The notes beneath the pieces were generated by a model, which did no database searches, was not told the origin of the DNA, and saw nothing but the letters and a program-made list of their open reading frames with translations. Of a stretch of DNA of 64,000 nucleotides, positions 50,329 through 59,621 are shown in pieces (within the stretch, counting starts at the first letter, position 1; every line of letters begins with the position of its first letter). The position numbers were made by a program, and so were the translations under genes. The stretch is from Citrobacter sp. On2M (GTDB taxonomy: Bacteria > Pseudomonadota > Gammaproteobacteria > Enterobacterales > Enterobacteriaceae), in NCBI RefSeq assembly GCF_018035235.1, contig NZ_WPCV01000004.1, forward strand, positions 1,116,001 through 1,180,000, given 5' to 3'.

Positions 50329-52964
50329 TGTTGCTCCTCACATTCCTTGCCTTCCGTGCAATGGTTTTTCGGCAGCGCTGCATTTTGTTCAAGCCATGCC
50401 TGTAAATTGTCGCCAAAACGCAAACTGCGCCATAGCGTAAAGACATTTTCCTCGTGGGTGTAATTCAAATTAACCGTTCCCACTTTGCCATCCACCCGAC
50501 TGTTGCCGGTCACCGTTGCCTGCATAGTTAAAACACCGAGGTTATCCAGATTTATTTTCGTCCAGGAATGGCTTATTTCCATATAACGCAGCCAGTTAAT
50601 GGCCGCACCCGCCGTCATATTATCTTTGACGACGGCATCCGCCGTGTCCTTGTCAATACGCAGCGTCATGGGGCCGGGGTTGGTCAGCCAGCCGTCTTTG
50701 ATGATCCACTTTTCGTTATCCAGCCATAACGGCAACGCGCCGCTGACTGGGCCAGACATGGCGAATTGTTTGGGATTAACCGCGCTGATAAGCTCGCTGG
50801 AGGATATATTCTGCACCCGCAATAATGCCGGATCGTGCTGCGGCATTCGCAGTTGTTGCATGATGACTTTGCCCCCCAGCAGTTCAGCGCTGACATCGCT
50901 TAACAGCAACGGATTGTCTTCACTCCAGGGATACGCCCCCTGCAGATCGGCGGCAATATTTTTCACCGTCACCTGATTCACCACTTCCGCGATACGCAGT
51001 GAAATAGGTCCACGGGTGCCAAGTTGCCACGCGCTTTCACTAAATCGAAACGGCAACACAAAATCGACGCCATTGATTTGGTTATCGGGCATCCAGGCGC
51101 TACCGCCTTTTAATACCCCATGACCACCCGCTTCAAAACCCTGCTCCGGCGCCGCTGAAAATGCGACCTGAGCATACAGCTCACCTTCGCGCAGCTTCAT
51201 TTTCCAGTCAGGTGGGATGAGCGGTTGGAAAACGGTGAGCGATTGTTTTGGCCACCAGGCCTGACCGCGCAGGCGGATCCCGTCCCAGCGGCCATTAAGT
51301 TGTACGGGTCCAATCGCCCCCGCGTGAAGCTGGCCTTTGAACTGGAAAACTGTCGGGTCGGTACCTTCCACGCTAAATTTCAGAGTTGATGGCGGTAATA
51401 CGCTTCCTCCAGTGAAGGTGGTGTTTCCTGCATCCAGCGACAGCGCGCCACTGAATGTCGGTTTGCTGGCATCTCGTACCCACACGATCGGCTCATCCAT
51501 CACCAGACGCGGATTTTCCACCTGCATGGTGCCGTATTGCAGATGGTCAAAGCCGGTGGAGAGATCAAACAGCTTCAGGGTGTTGTCATGCCATTCCCCT
51601 TTACCCGCCACATCCCAGCGGGCATGCATCGGCGTAAAACTGCCTTCGCCCCAGTATCGCCACTGCCAGCGCCCCGCGTCAGGAAGAAAATCATTGGCCA
51701 GACCATCCAGATGCAGCTCAAAACCGCCCATCTGATTTTCATGCGCGCGCAAAATAGCCTGCAGACGGCCATCCACACCGCGTTGCGTTACTTTTACGCC
51801 CGCCAGCGGCCAGCGAATTTCGTCAATATCCAGCGAGTCAATCACACGTCCACTCGAACGCAGCAATGCTCCTGGCTCGAAAGCCAGCTGCGGATCGCTC
51901 AGGCTTCCGGTGAGTCTGGCAGGTAACTTGGCGTAGAAGATCAGGTCATCCTGTTTCGCCTCGCCGATCAGCTGCAACGGCATGTCGCTACTATCCACAC
52001 CGAGCTTACCCGGTCCCAGAGTTAATACGGCGTTTCCTTTACCAGCATCGCCTTGCGTCAGAATGTTCAGTCGCCCGCTCACCATCGCATTTTCCAGCCC
52101 GGCCTGCCAGTTTTCAACTTTCATTCCCAACCGTCCACTGAGCGGGAATCCTTGATAAGGCCAGTTCCAGCGACCGTCGCTAATGGTGAGTTGCTGACGG
52201 GTTATTTCCCACGGAAGATCGAGCAGCGGATCGGCATTATCGCGGGCCATGACGATCAATTGCCCGCTGTTTTCTTGCCACTCCAGTTCGACGTCAACCA
52301 ACGAAGGTTCCTGCGGCAAACTCAGAGAAGCAACCGCATGACCGCTCACCGGTAGTCCATCAGGAACCAGCGGCATAGTAAATTCACCGACCAGTTTTAC
52401 CGGCGGCTGGCCTTCAAATGCTGCGATATCCAGCGCATTTACCGTGAGATTTTGCCCGTGCAGACGCCCCTGAAATTTAACTTTTTCACCCTGATAGCGT
52501 AGTTGCTGGGTCGAAGGCGTAAGCGAGAGAGACAGTTTCCCCTGCCACTCCTGCCAGGGAGAAAGAATAACGTTGTCGATGTTAATCCAGGTATTAGGTA
52601 GCATCGATTGCCATTCTGCCAGCGTTTTTGGCGCAACCGGAGAAGGCTCAGCCTGCGGCAATTTGGCCAGGCAAGCCGAGTCGAGCTCAATTGTCCCGAC
52701 ATTAAGCAACCAGCGGCTGGGATGAGAAAGATCCGCCTGAGTAACACGCGCTAGTGGGCAATCATCGACCAAATAGCGAAGTTCCGGGATATGCAGCCCA
52801 TGCCGTGTCAGCCGTGGGCTCTCATCCAGCGCGATGCGCGTGCCGACAGGCAACCAGACGCCCACCAGCGTGGGAACCCACAGGCCAAGCGTCATGACCA
52901 GCGTCAACGGCACGAGAATCAATAATAAGAGAAGTGCCAGAACGGCTTTATATTTACCCTTCAT
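50325..52964 (-). CDS. ydbH: YdbH, AsmA-like intermembrane phospholipid transport protein
   Basis: 879 residues: short cytoplasmic N-terminus, one membrane helix (AVLALLLLLILVPLTLVMTLGL) and a very long periplasmic beta-rich region that folds as a hydrophobic groove in this family. Works redundantly with TamB and YhdP in moving phospholipids to the outer membrane. First gene of the ydbH-ynbE-ydbL operon. Confidence 0.94.
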   Translation of the reverse strand: MKGKYKAVLALLLLLILVPLTLVMTLGLWVPTLVGVWLPVGTRIALDESPRLTRHGLHIPELRYLVDDCPLARVTQADLSHPSRWLLNVGTIELDSACLAKLPQAEPSPVAPKTLAEWQSMLPNTWINIDNVILSPWQEWQGKLSLSLTPSTQQLRYQGEKVKFQGRLHGQNLTVNALDIAAFEGQPPVKLVGEFTMPLVPDGLPVSGHAVASLSLPQEPSLVDVELEWQENSGQLIVMARDNADPLLDLPWEITRQQLTISDGRWNWPYQGFPLSGRLGMKVENWQAGLENAMVSGRLNILTQGDAGKGNAVLTLGPGKLGVDSSDMPLQLIGEAKQDDLIFYAKLPARLTGSLSDPQLAFEPGALLRSSGRVIDSLDIDEIRWPLAGVKVTQRGVDGRLQAILRAHENQMGGFELHLDGLANDFLPDAGRWQWRYWGEGSFTPMHARWDVAGKGEWHDNTLKLFDLSTGFDHLQYGTMQVENPRLVMDEPIVWVRDASKPTFSGALSLDAGNTTFTGGSVLPPSTLKFSVEGTDPTVFQFKGQLHAGAIGPVQLNGRWDGIRLRGQAWWPKQSLTVFQPLIPPDWKMKLREGELYAQVAFSAAPEQGFEAGGHGVLKGGSAWMPDNQINGVDFVLPFRFSESAWQLGTRGPISLRIAEVVNQVTVKNIAADLQGAYPWSEDNPLLLSDVSAELLGGKVIMQQLRMPQHDPALLRVQNISSSELISAVNPKQFAMSGPVSGALPLWLDNEKWIIKDGWLTNPGPMTLRIDKDTADAVVKDNMTAGAAINWLRYMEISHSWTKINLDNLGVLTMQATVTGNSRVDGKVGTVNLNYTHEENVFTLWRSLRFGDNLQAWLEQNAALPKNHCTEGKECEEQQ

Positions 52965-53187
52965 GGGTAGTTAATATCCTGATTTAGCAAAAATTTAAGC
53001 CGGTTTAGGCCAGTATTGTGGCATGTTTACCTGGATATGCCCACATTAAGAATAGATGCCTAAGAGACATATGTATTATCTATGACTTTTTGGATCGCTA
53101 AGGAAATTGATAATTATTCAATAAGATAGACTATTATTTCATATGGCACGCTGTCACACGTGCCGTCTGACAGATAAAGATTCGGAC

Positions 53188-53400
53188 TTAATGAGGCCTC
53201 AGTTGTCCATCGCTATGTTTAGGTCCTATACGGCCCGCTTCGATCAGAATTTCCTCAATAAGTTCTTCCAGGCACTCCCTACCGTGATGATCGCAGACCA
53301 GATGTACCTGTCGGGAAATCTCGTCAGGTTTCATACCATCACATAATGCCGCCTTCAGCATTAAGGTGGCCCATCGTTTTGCTTCAGAGTGAGTTAACAT
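53188..53400 (-). CDS. hypothetical small acidic protein
   Basis: 70 residues, mostly helical and acidic in the middle (CLEELIEEILIEAG) with CDGMKPDEISRQVHLVCDHH. A strong GGGAGGAG ribosome binding site precedes the ATG, so it is likely translated. No family recognised. It lies between ydbH and ldhA on the minus strand, about 220 bases upstream of ydbH. Confidence 0.6.
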   Translation of the reverse strand: MLTHSEAKRWATLMLKAALCDGMKPDEISRQVHLVCDHHGRECLEELIEEILIEAGRIGPKHSDGQLRPH

Positions 53401-53654
53401 GACTCCTCCCGATATTTGCTACCTGTATAAGCGTAGCTGCCTGGATGTGATTCGGCTGGCTTTTTAACCACGTTGTATTGACCGTCATGAGCTGGATGAA
53501 AATTCTCCAGTTGTTGAAAACGCGTAATCTGCCCACACTAACCAGATATGCGTTGGAATTATTCATTACGTCCATGACTATCAATAATTTTTTATATTTT
53601 GTAAAATAATTTTAATTGAATTAATGTGACGTCAAAATCACTGGAGAAAGTCTT

Positions 53655-54644
53655 ATGAAACTCGCCATCTATAGTACAAAACAGTACGACAAGAAGTATC
53701 TGCAGCAGGTTAACGAGACTTTTGGTTTTGAACTTGAATTCTTTGACTTTCTGCTGACGGAAAAAACAGCTAAAACCGCCCATGGCTGTGAAGCCGTGTG
53801 CATTTTCGTCAACGATGATGGCAGCCGCCCTGTTTTGGAAGAGCTGAAAAAGCATGGCGTGAAATATATCGCGCTGCGTTGTGCCGGGTTCAACAACGTC
53901 GATCTCGACGCGGCAAAAGAGCTGGGTCTGCAGGTAGTACGTGTACCAGCCTATTCACCGGAAGCCGTCGCTGAGCATGCGATTGGCATGATGATGACGC
54001 TGAATCGCCGTATTCACCGTGCCTATCAACGCACACGTGATGCCAACTTCTCTCTTGAGGGGCTGACCGGTTTTACCATGTATGGCAAAACGGCTGGGGT
54101 GATCGGTACCGGTAAAATCGGTATTGCGGCCCTGCGGATCCTGAAAGGTTTTGGTATGCGCCTGCTGGCGTTTGATCCCTACCCAAGCGCTGCTGCGCTG
54201 GAGTTAGGCGTTGAATATGTCGATCTGAAAACGCTGTTTGCGGCGTCCGATGTTATCTCCCTGCACTGTCCATTAACGCCAGAGAATTATCATTTGCTCA
54301 ATCACGAAGCCTTTGAGCAAATGAAAAATGGCGTGATGGTTATCAACACCAGTCGCGGGGCGTTGATCGATTCGCAAGCCGCTATCGATGCGCTGAAAAA
54401 CCAGAAAATTGGGTCTCTGGGTATGGACGTGTATGAAAACGAACGCGATCTGTTCTTTGAAGATAAATCCAATGACGTGATTCAGGATGATGTGTTCCGT
54501 CGCCTGTCGGCCTGTCATAACGTGCTGTTCACCGGGCATCAGGCGTTCCTGACAGCCGAAGCTCTAACCAGTATTTCTGAGACTACGCTACAGAATCTGG
54601 CACAAATCTCCAAAGGCGAAACCTGTCCAAACGCCCTCTCCTGA
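53655..54644 (+). CDS. ldhA: fermentative D-lactate dehydrogenase
   Basis: 329 residues, D-2-hydroxyacid dehydrogenase. NAD-binding GVIGTGKIGIA, and the catalytic His in FTGHQAFLT near residue 296 with Arg in NTSRGALID. Reduces pyruvate to D-lactate in anaerobic growth. GGAGAA before the ATG. Confidence 0.97.
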   Translation: MKLAIYSTKQYDKKYLQQVNETFGFELEFFDFLLTEKTAKTAHGCEAVCIFVNDDGSRPVLEELKKHGVKYIALRCAGFNNVDLDAAKELGLQVVRVPAYSPEAVAEHAIGMMMTLNRRIHRAYQRTRDANFSLEGLTGFTMYGKTAGVIGTGKIGIAALRILKGFGMRLLAFDPYPSAAALELGVEYVDLKTLFAASDVISLHCPLTPENYHLLNHEAFEQMKNGVMVINTSRGALIDSQAAIDALKNQKIGSLGMDVYENERDLFFEDKSNDVIQDDVFRRLSACHNVLFTGHQAFLTAEALTSISETTLQNLAQISKGETCPNALS

Positions 54645-54650
54645 TTTCCG

Positions 54651-54678
54651 TGCTCCCCTGGCTTCAGGGGAGCATTTT
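54651..54678 (+). terminator. terminator of ldhA
   Basis: Ten-base-pair perfect stem TGCTCCCCTG / CAGGGGAGCA, four-base loop and TTTT, directly after ldhA. Confidence 0.9.
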
Positions 54679-54756
54679 CAGACAATCACCGATGATAAAA
54701 CACACAGTATCATTATTATATTGAATGTTTCCCCGTCACAAACCCAGAGAAATACA

Positions 54757-55176
54757 ATGAAGAAAGTTGTCACGTTGATTGCGCTCAGCATGCTGATGGC
54801 TGGCTGTGTGAGCAATGGAAAAGTTTCCGTCAATCGCGAACAGTTGCAGCACCACCGCTTCGTTTTGCAGAGCGTGAATGGTAAAGCCGTCACCATCGCT
54901 AATAATCCACCCGAATTAAGTTTTGGCGAAAACATGACGGTATCGGGAAAGATGTGTAATCAATTCCACGGTCAGGGCAAGCTGTCCGACGGCGAGTTGA
55001 AGGTCAAAGATATGGCAATGACCCGCATGATGTGCGCCGATCCACAGCTTAACGCGCTCGACGGGATCGTCAGCGACATGTTTAAGCAAGGCGCACAGGT
55101 CGATCTGACAGCTGACCAATTAACGCTGGCGACAGCGGAACAAACGCTGACGTATAAACTTGCGGATTTAATGTAG
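54757..55176 (+). CDS. hslJ: heat-inducible META-domain lipoprotein HslJ
   Basis: 139 residues from MKKVVTLIALSMLMAGCVS (lipobox with Cys17). META domain with LQSVNGKAVTI and GKMCNQFHGQGKL. Linked to heat shock and novobiocin resistance in E. coli. The start 12 codons upstream in the ORF is rejected as it precedes the signal peptide. Confidence 0.93.
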   Translation: MKKVVTLIALSMLMAGCVSNGKVSVNREQLQHHRFVLQSVNGKAVTIANNPPELSFGENMTVSGKMCNQFHGQGKLSDGELKVKDMAMTRMMCADPQLNALDGIVSDMFKQGAQVDLTADQLTLATAEQTLTYKLADLM

Positions 55177-55189
55177 GAAACGCGGTGGC

Positions 55190-55456
55190 TTAATAGTTGC
55201 CACAGCTTCCGGCGGCAAGCGACTGCTCACTACAGCGTTTGCCGTTGGGTAACGCACACATGCCGATGGCTGAACCATCCAGTTGGCGTGCAACGGAGAG
55301 CGAACCTCCAATCATGGCGCAATTTGCCTCTCCAGAACTGGACATTGCGGCCTTCATTCCCGGTGCGACATGAGCGGCGGTCGCCTGTTGAACAGGTTCA
55401 TTGCTACAAGCCGATAATAATAACGCGGCACACCCTACCCAAAACGCTGCGCGCAT
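55190..55456 (-). CDS. ydbJ: YdbJ, DUF333 lipoprotein
   Basis: 88 residues. Lipobox LLSACS with Cys17, then a Cys-rich DUF333 domain (CAMIGGSLSVARQLDG, MCALPNGKRCSEQ and GSCGNY). Convergent with hslJ. Function unknown. Confidence 0.9.
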   Translation of the reverse strand: MRAAFWVGCAALLLSACSNEPVQQATAAHVAPGMKAAMSSSGEANCAMIGGSLSVARQLDGSAIGMCALPNGKRCSEQSLAAGSCGNY

Positions 55457-55732
55457 TTTACTCCCCTCTGAATATTAACCAAACGACACAGCCATAAATA
55501 ATAGGCAGCGGAAACACTGCCGTCGAGAGGCAAAATGCGCATTTATGCGCGTTGTTTACATTTTCTGGCAATTTTTTGGCTGCTCCTTTGATCAAACCAT
55601 TCATTCTGATTATTCCCAGGACACAAAAGCGAAAATCTGTCTTTAGCGCTTTTGCTAAAATAGAAAGATATAACTACAGGATTCGCCGCGGTTATGCGGG
55701 TCCCTCTTTTTGCGCAATGTAAGGGTGTCAGT

Positions 55733-58700
55733 ATGATCACAATTGACGGTAATGGTGCGGTTGCTTCGGTCGCATTTCGTACCAGCGAAGTTATCGCCAT
55801 CTACCCGATTACGCCCAGTTCGACGATGGCTGAACAAGCGGATGCCTGGGCCGGGAACGGGCTTAAAAACGTCTGGGGGGATACTCCTCGCGTCGTAGAA
55901 ATGCAGTCGGAAGGCGGTGCGATCGCGACCGTTCACGGCGCATTGCAGACCGGCGCGCTCTCTACATCGTTTACTTCATCGCAGGGCCTGTTGCTGATGA
56001 TCCCGACGCTGTACAAACTGGCCGGCCAGTTGACCCCGTTTGTACTGCACGTGGCGGCACGTACGATTGCCACTCACGCGTTGTCGATCTTTGGCGATCA
56101 TTCCGATGTAATGGCGGTGCGCCAGACGGGTTGTGCGATGCTGTGTGCCAGTAGCGTGCAGGAAGCACAGGACTTTGCGCTCATTTCGCAAATGGCCACC
56201 CTGAAAAGTCGGGTTCCGTTCATTCATTTCTTTGATGGTTTCCGTACTTCGCATGAAATCAATAAAATTGTGCCGCTGGCCGATGACACGATCCTCGGAC
56301 TGATGCCGCAGGCGGAAATCGATGCTCACCGCGCCCGCGCGCTTAATCCGGAGCATCCGGTTATTCGCGGTACATCTGCAAACCCGGATACCTACTTCCA
56401 GTCGCGCGAAGCGACAAACCCCTGGTACAACGCGGTTTACGAAAACGTCGAACAGGCGATGAACGACTTCGCCGCGGCGACGGGCCGCCAGTATCACCCC
56501 TTTGAATATTACGGTCATCCGCAGGCAGAACGCGTCATTATTTTGATGGGCTCGGCAATTGGCACCTGCGAAGAAGTCGTCGAAGAGTTGCAGGCTCGCG
56601 GCGAGAAAGTCGGCGTACTGAAAGTGCGTCTATTCCGCCCATTTTCTGCCAGACATCTACTGCGCGCCCTGCCGGAAACCGTACGGAGCATCGCCGTTCT
56701 GGATCGCACCAAAGAGCCGGGTGCCCAGGCAGAACCACTGTATCTGGATGTGATGACCGCGCTGGCGGAAGCCTTTAATTGCGGCGAGCGGGAAACCCTA
56801 CCACGCGTGATTGGCGGACGTTATGGACTTTCTTCCAAAGAGTTTGGACCGGACTGCGTCATGGCGGTCTTTAATGAGTTGACTAGCGCGAAGCCGAAAC
56901 CTCGCTTTACGGTCGGTATCTATGATGATGTCACCAACCTGTCACTACCACTACCGGAAAACACCCTACCCGGTACCGCGAAGCTTGAAGCACTGTTTTA
57001 TGGGCTGGGCAGTGACGGTAGCGTGTCGGCCACCAAAAACAATATCAAGATTATCGGTAACTCGACACCGTGGTATGCGCAGGGTTATTTCGTCTATGAC
57101 TCGAAAAAAGCAGGCGGTCTGACAGTTTCTCACCTGCGCGTCAGCGAGCAACCTATTCGCTCTGCTTATCTTGTGTCACAGGCCGATTTTGTTGGCTGTC
57201 ATCAGTTGCAATTTATCGATAAGTATCAGATGGCCGAGCGCCTGAAACCGGGCGGTATTTTCCTGCTAAATACGCCGTACAACGTGGATGAAGTCTGGGC
57301 GCGTCTGCCACAGGAAGTTCAGGCGGTTCTGAATCAAAAGAAAGCACGTTTCTACGTTATTAATGCGGCGAAAATCGCCCGCGAGTGTGGTCTGGCTGCG
57401 CGTATTAACACCGTGATGCAGATGGCATTTTTCCATCTGACGCAAATCTTACCAGGTGACAGCGCGCTGATTGAATTGCAGGGGGCGATTGCCAAAAGCT
57501 ATAGCAGTAAAGGTCAGGACCTGGTTGAACGTAACTGGCAGGCGCTGGCCCTGGCGCGTGAGTCGGTCGCCGAAGTGGCGCTGCAGTCGGTTGATCCACA
57601 TAGCGCTAACCGCCCACCGGTGGTTTCTGATGCCGCGCCTGATTTCGTGAAAACCGTCACCGCGGCAATGCTCGCCGGCCTGGGCGATGCCCTCCCCGTT
57701 TCAGCGCTGCCGCCAGACGGCACCTGGCCGATGGGCACCACGCGTTGGGAAAAACGCAATATCGCCGAAGAGATCCCCATCTGGAAAGAAGATCTGTGTA
57801 CTCAGTGTAACCACTGCGTTGCCGCCTGTCCGCACTCGGCTATCCGCGCCAAGGTCGTCTCACCAGAAGCGATGGAAAACGCCCCTGCCAGCCTGCACTC
57901 TCTGGATGTGAAATCACGCGATATGCGCGGTCAGAAATATGTTCTGCAGGTTGCGCCAGAGGATTGCACCGGCTGTAATTTGTGCGTCGAAGTGTGCCCG
58001 GCGAAAGACAGGCAAAACCCGGAGATCAAGGCCATCAATATGATGTCGCGGCTTGAGCATGTTGAAGAAGAAAAAGTTAACTATGACTTCTTCCTTGATC
58101 TGCCTGAGATTGATCGCACTAAACTGGAACGCATTGATATTCGTACCTCGCAGTTGATAACGCCGCTGTTTGAATATTCTGGTGCCTGCTCCGGTTGTGG
58201 TGAAACGCCGTATATCAAACTGCTTACGCAGCTTTACGGCGACCGCATGCTGATCGCCAATGCGACCGGCTGTTCATCGATTTATGGTGGTAACCTGCCC
58301 TCAACACCGTATACCACCGACGCCAACGGCCGTGGACCCGCGTGGGCAAACTCACTGTTTGAGGATAACGCCGAATTCGGTCTGGGCTTCCGTCTGACGG
58401 TGGATCAACACCGTGTGCGCGTTATGCGCTTACTGGAACAGTTTGCCGATAACATTCCGGCTGAACTGAATGACGCCCTGCACGCCGAAGCAACGCCAGA
58501 AGTACGTCGTGAACAAGTTGCCGCGCTGCGCCAGCATCTGAAAGATGTCGAAGGCGCGCAGCAACTGTTAACCGATGCCGACGCACTGGTCGAGAAATCC
58601 ATCTGGCTGATTGGCGGCGATGGCTGGGCTTACGATATTGGTTTTGGCGGCCTGGATCACGTCCTGAGCCTGACCGAGAACGTCAATATTCTGGTACTGG

Positions 58701-59257
58701 ACACCCAGTGCTACTCCAACACAGGTGGACAAGCGTCGAAAGCCACACCGCTCGGAGCCGTCACCAAATTTGGTGAACACGGCAAGCGCAAGGCACGTAA
58801 AGATCTTGGCGTCAGTATGATGATGTACGGGCACGTGTATGTTGCACAGATTTCTCTGGGGGCGCAGTTGAATCAGACGGTGAAAGCGATTCAGGAAGCG
58901 GAAGCCTATCCAGGTCCGTCGCTGATTATCGCCTATAGCCCATGTGAGGAACATGGCTACGACCTCGCGTTAAGCCACGATCAGATGCGCCAGCTCACGG
59001 CAACCGGATTCTGGCCACTGTATCGCTTTGATCCTCGCCGTGCAGACGAAGGTAAACTGCCGCTGGCGCTGGACTCTCGCCCGCCGTCAGACGCGCTGGC
59101 TGAGACATTGATGAACGAGCAGCGCTTCCGCCGTCTGAACGCACAGCAACCGGAAGTGGCCGAGCAATTGTGGAAGGATGCGACCGCTGATTTGCAAAAA
59201 CGCTATGACTTCCTGGCCCAACTGGCAGGGAAAGCGGAAAAAAGCAGCACCGATTAA
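55733..59257 (+). CDS. ydbK: pyruvate:ferredoxin/flavodoxin oxidoreductase
   Basis: 1174 residues, exactly the E. coli YdbK length, from MITIDGNGAVASVAF; the ORF runs 13 codons further up but AAGGG fits this ATG. Pyruvate-binding YPITPSSTMAEQAD near the N-terminus, two [4Fe-4S] motifs (CTQCNHCVAACP and CTGCNLCVEVCPAK), CSGCGETPYIK near the third cluster, and a TPP-binding GGDGWAYDIG. Converts pyruvate to acetyl-CoA and reduces flavodoxin; in E. coli part of the SoxS response. Also called nifJ. Confidence 0.95.
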   Translation: MITIDGNGAVASVAFRTSEVIAIYPITPSSTMAEQADAWAGNGLKNVWGDTPRVVEMQSEGGAIATVHGALQTGALSTSFTSSQGLLLMIPTLYKLAGQLTPFVLHVAARTIATHALSIFGDHSDVMAVRQTGCAMLCASSVQEAQDFALISQMATLKSRVPFIHFFDGFRTSHEINKIVPLADDTILGLMPQAEIDAHRARALNPEHPVIRGTSANPDTYFQSREATNPWYNAVYENVEQAMNDFAAATGRQYHPFEYYGHPQAERVIILMGSAIGTCEEVVEELQARGEKVGVLKVRLFRPFSARHLLRALPETVRSIAVLDRTKEPGAQAEPLYLDVMTALAEAFNCGERETLPRVIGGRYGLSSKEFGPDCVMAVFNELTSAKPKPRFTVGIYDDVTNLSLPLPENTLPGTAKLEALFYGLGSDGSVSATKNNIKIIGNSTPWYAQGYFVYDSKKAGGLTVSHLRVSEQPIRSAYLVSQADFVGCHQLQFIDKYQMAERLKPGGIFLLNTPYNVDEVWARLPQEVQAVLNQKKARFYVINAAKIARECGLAARINTVMQMAFFHLTQILPGDSALIELQGAIAKSYSSKGQDLVERNWQALALARESVAEVALQSVDPHSANRPPVVSDAAPDFVKTVTAAMLAGLGDALPVSALPPDGTWPMGTTRWEKRNIAEEIPIWKEDLCTQCNHCVAACPHSAIRAKVVSPEAMENAPASLHSLDVKSRDMRGQKYVLQVAPEDCTGCNLCVEVCPAKDRQNPEIKAINMMSRLEHVEEEKVNYDFFLDLPEIDRTKLERIDIRTSQLITPLFEYSGACSGCGETPYIKLLTQLYGDRMLIANATGCSSIYGGNLPSTPYTTDANGRGPAWANSLFEDNAEFGLGFRLTVDQHRVRVMRLLEQFADNIPAELNDALHAEATPEVRREQVAALRQHLKDVEGAQQLLTDADALVEKSIWLIGGDGWAYDIGFGGLDHVLSLTENVNILVLDTQCYSNTGGQASKATPLGAVTKFGEHGKRKARKDLGVSMMMYGHVYVAQISLGAQLNQTVKAIQEAEAYPGPSLIIAYSPCEEHGYDLALSHDQMRQLTATGFWPLYRFDPRRADEGKLPLALDSRPPSDALAETLMNEQRFRRLNAQQPEVAEQLWKDATADLQKRYDFLAQLAGKAEKSSTD

Positions 59258-59285
59258 TACGTGTCGTTAAGTATTAGTCGAGGAT

Positions 59286-59395
59286 AAAAAAAAGCCCGAA
59301 CAGTTTGTTCGGGCTTGTCAATTTATTCGCTGGCTAATCAGTCCTGAGACAAATCCTCCAACGAAAAACAAGAAGTGACAATAAAGGCATATAAC
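59286..59395 (-). ncRNA. micC: MicC small RNA
   Basis: 110-base transcript on the minus strand: 5' end GUUAUAUGCCUUUAUUGUCA is the seed that pairs with the ompC leader, and the 3' end is a strong terminator (AAGCCCGAACA / TTCGGGCTT type stem plus eight T). It sits between ydbK and ompN and runs opposite to ompN, as in E. coli. The middle part differs from the E. coli MicC I remember. A TATTCT -10-like box lies 6 bases before the start. Hfq-dependent repressor of OmpC. Confidence 0.93.
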
Positions 59396-59621
59396 CCGCG
59401 CAGAATAACTCAACACAATTCACTTGTATAATTTTTATTTTATATATATCCATTTTATATATTCATCGTAATTATCACCATTTCTGTAGAATTATTTATT
59501 TAAGGTTATACTTAAGGCGTAACAATTCATATTTATCCCTTTACGGAACTTATCCTTTAGCATGCTTTTACTCCCCGTATGGGTAGTCACAGGTAAATAA
59601 AAAAACTAAAGGATTATTTCA

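Noticed and set aside
53143-53346. 67-residue plus-strand ORF
   Set aside because: Overlaps the minus-strand 70-residue ORF that has a far better ribosome binding site.
53487-53609. 40-codon plus-strand ORF upstream of ldhA (MSWMKILQLL...)
   Set aside because: No ribosome binding site and no recognisable features; probably chance in the ldhA promoter region.
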